Shown: positions 5,230 through 6,112 of the stretch, piece after piece
How the letters are laid out: every line of letters starts with the position of its first letter
Position numbering within the stretch: the stretch's first letter is position 1
Assembly: GCA_937942105.1 (NCBI GenBank)
Contig: CALDFS010000100.1
Coordinates: 1 to 6,112, forward strand
Direction of reading: 5' to 3'
From: an uncultured Ruminococcus sp.
Lineage (GTDB): Bacteria > Bacillota > Clostridia > Oscillospirales > Ruminococcaceae
Length of the DNA stretch: 6,112 nucleotides
Translations under genes and position numbers: made by a program
The notes under the pieces: model-generated
The model's database searches: none
What the model was told of the DNA's origin: nothing
Seen by the model: only the letters and a program-made list of their open reading frames with translations

Positions 5230-6112
5230 TTATTCCATGAAAATACTTTTTAATACCTTTGCAAAAGCATAAAACACATTCATTTTCTTCACTCCGCTTT
5301 TTGCAACTATATCCACTGCATACAGTTCGGTATCGTCGAGCGTATAAACTACCCTGCCAACCTTCTGCCCCACTTCTATCGGAGCCTCTATATTCTCATC
5401 ATACTCGGTTTCTATCTCGATGTCCTTATCTCTGCCGGTTCTGATTACAAAGCTGCCAAGATTTCGGACTTCGGTTTCAACTGTTTGAGATGCCCCGCCG
5501 CTTACAGCAGCAGGCTCCAAGAAAATATCATTTCTTTTCGGAACGTATATTGAATACGCCGAAAAGCCGATAGTCATTTTTTCCTTTGCCGTTTTGAACC
5601 GCTCCAATTCATCCGGCTCACCGAGTATTACGCATATCATAGTCAGATTATCCCGCTTTGCAGAAGCTATAAGGCAGTTCCCGCAGTCACGATGGTAATA
5701 TGCCTTCATTCCGGTGATTCCCGGGAACGAACGGACAAGCCTGTTCTGCGAGACAAGCTCCGCCTTTCCTCCGCGGACAGTCGTCATCCAAGTGGTAAAG
5801 TCCGGGGTGAGCCAATCATATTTTGACAGCGCGGATGCCAGCACCGCTATATCGCAGGCAGAGGTTCGGCTGTCATCGGAAATACCTGTTGAATCTGCAT
5901 AATACGTCTCAGACATTCCCAGCTCGTCGGCCCGACTGTTCATCATATTTGCAAAGGCTTCCTCGGTGCCGCCGACAGCTTCTGCAAGAGCAACGCAGGC
6001 GTCGTTGGCATTGCCGACGGTTATTGCAGTTACAAGCTCTGACAACGGAATCTTCTCGCCGACATCCAGCCATATCTGCGAGCCCTGCATGGAGTTAGCG
6101 TGCTTTGAGGCT
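5230..6112 (-). CDS. D-alanyl-D-alanine carboxypeptidase-like protein (PBP5/DacF family, S11), C-terminal part
   Basis: The reading frame enters from beyond base 6112 with 293 residues visible (residue 1 is the Ala at 6109-6111), so an internal Met at 6090 is not the start. The S11 fold is clear: EKIPLSELVTAITVGNANDACVALAE aligns with the PBP5 region around its SGNDACVALAD, followed by ADSTGI, SACDIAVLASALS, QNRLV (122-126), GMKAYYHRDCGNCLIASAKRD and MICVILGE. A beta-rich PBP5_C-type domain follows (about 190-275), then a short amphipathic tail rich in Phe (276-293) that may touch the membrane. Family knowledge: these exported enzymes trim the terminal D-Ala from peptidoglycan pentapeptides. 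Two of the three active-site motifs are altered: SxN is NAN (34-36) and KTG is KAY (136-138). The SxxK motif and signal peptide lie outside the window. Activity is therefore uncertain, and I give no gene symbol. Confidence 0.88.
   Translation of the reverse strand, partial: ASKHANSMQGSQIWLDVGEKIPLSELVTAITVGNANDACVALAEAVGGTEEAFANMMNSRADELGMSETYYADSTGISDDSRTSACDIAVLASALSKYDWLTPDFTTWMTTVRGGKAELVSQNRLVRSFPGITGMKAYYHRDCGNCLIASAKRDNLTMICVILGEPDELERFKTAKEKMTIGFSAYSIYVPKRNDIFLEPAAVSGGASQTVETEVRNLGSFVIRTGRDKDIEIETEYDENIEAPIEVGQKVGRVVYTLDDTELYAVDIVAKSGVKKMNVFYAFAKVLKSIFME

Noticed and set aside
5823..6098. Plus-strand open frame of 91 codons
   Set aside because: It is antisense to the carboxypeptidase-like gene and its Arg/Gln-rich, low-complexity translation is typical of a shadow frame.

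Overview
This window is ordinary core chromosome of a low-to-moderate GC Gram-positive bacterium. It most likely comes from an anaerobic gut-type Clostridia lineage (Oscillospiraceae/Ruminococcus-like). The assignment rests on several features: strong AGGAGG-type ribosome binding sites, near-consensus sigma-A promoters, a Bacillota-type 444-residue glucose-6-phosphate isomerase, a DUF177 (YceD)-L32 gene pair, a der-plsY-gpsA gene order, and a small P-loop protein that I associate from memory with this group. All recognised genes lie on the minus strand, so transcription runs from high to low coordinates. I see no mobile element, CRISPR array, tRNA or rRNA.

Layout in the direction of transcription. 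(1) The 3' part of a D-alanyl-D-alanine carboxypeptidase-like gene (6112-5230) ends with no visible terminator. (2) A 181-base gap carries two tandem sigma-A promoters, followed by pgi (5048-3714). (3) A 100-base GC-rich gap holds a long imperfect stem-loop, followed by a 134-residue P-loop protein of unknown function (3613-3209). (4) A near-perfect consensus promoter (TTGACA-17-TATAAT) drives a DUF177 gene (3101-2643) and rpmF (2606-2418), and this unit closes with a perfect 15-bp intrinsic terminator. (5) A 200-base gap with at best a weak promoter candidate is followed by a tight operon of der (2209-878), plsY (857-186) and gpsA (180 to beyond base 1).

How the genes work together. GpsA makes sn-glycerol-3-phosphate from dihydroxyacetone phosphate, and PlsY acylates it to lysophosphatidic acid, the first committed step of phospholipid synthesis. 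Der is a ribosome-assembly GTPase, and L32 is a component of the same 50S subunit. Pgi feeds glycolysis, which supplies the dihydroxyacetone phosphate. The carboxypeptidase-like protein belongs to cell-wall peptidoglycan trimming. Together they form a growth-linked housekeeping block.

I do not see a new biological system here. The points most worth a second look are the replaced active-site motifs in the carboxypeptidase-like protein (SxN to NAN, KTG to KAY), the uncharacterised P-loop protein, and the long hairpin without a U-tract between pgi and that gene.
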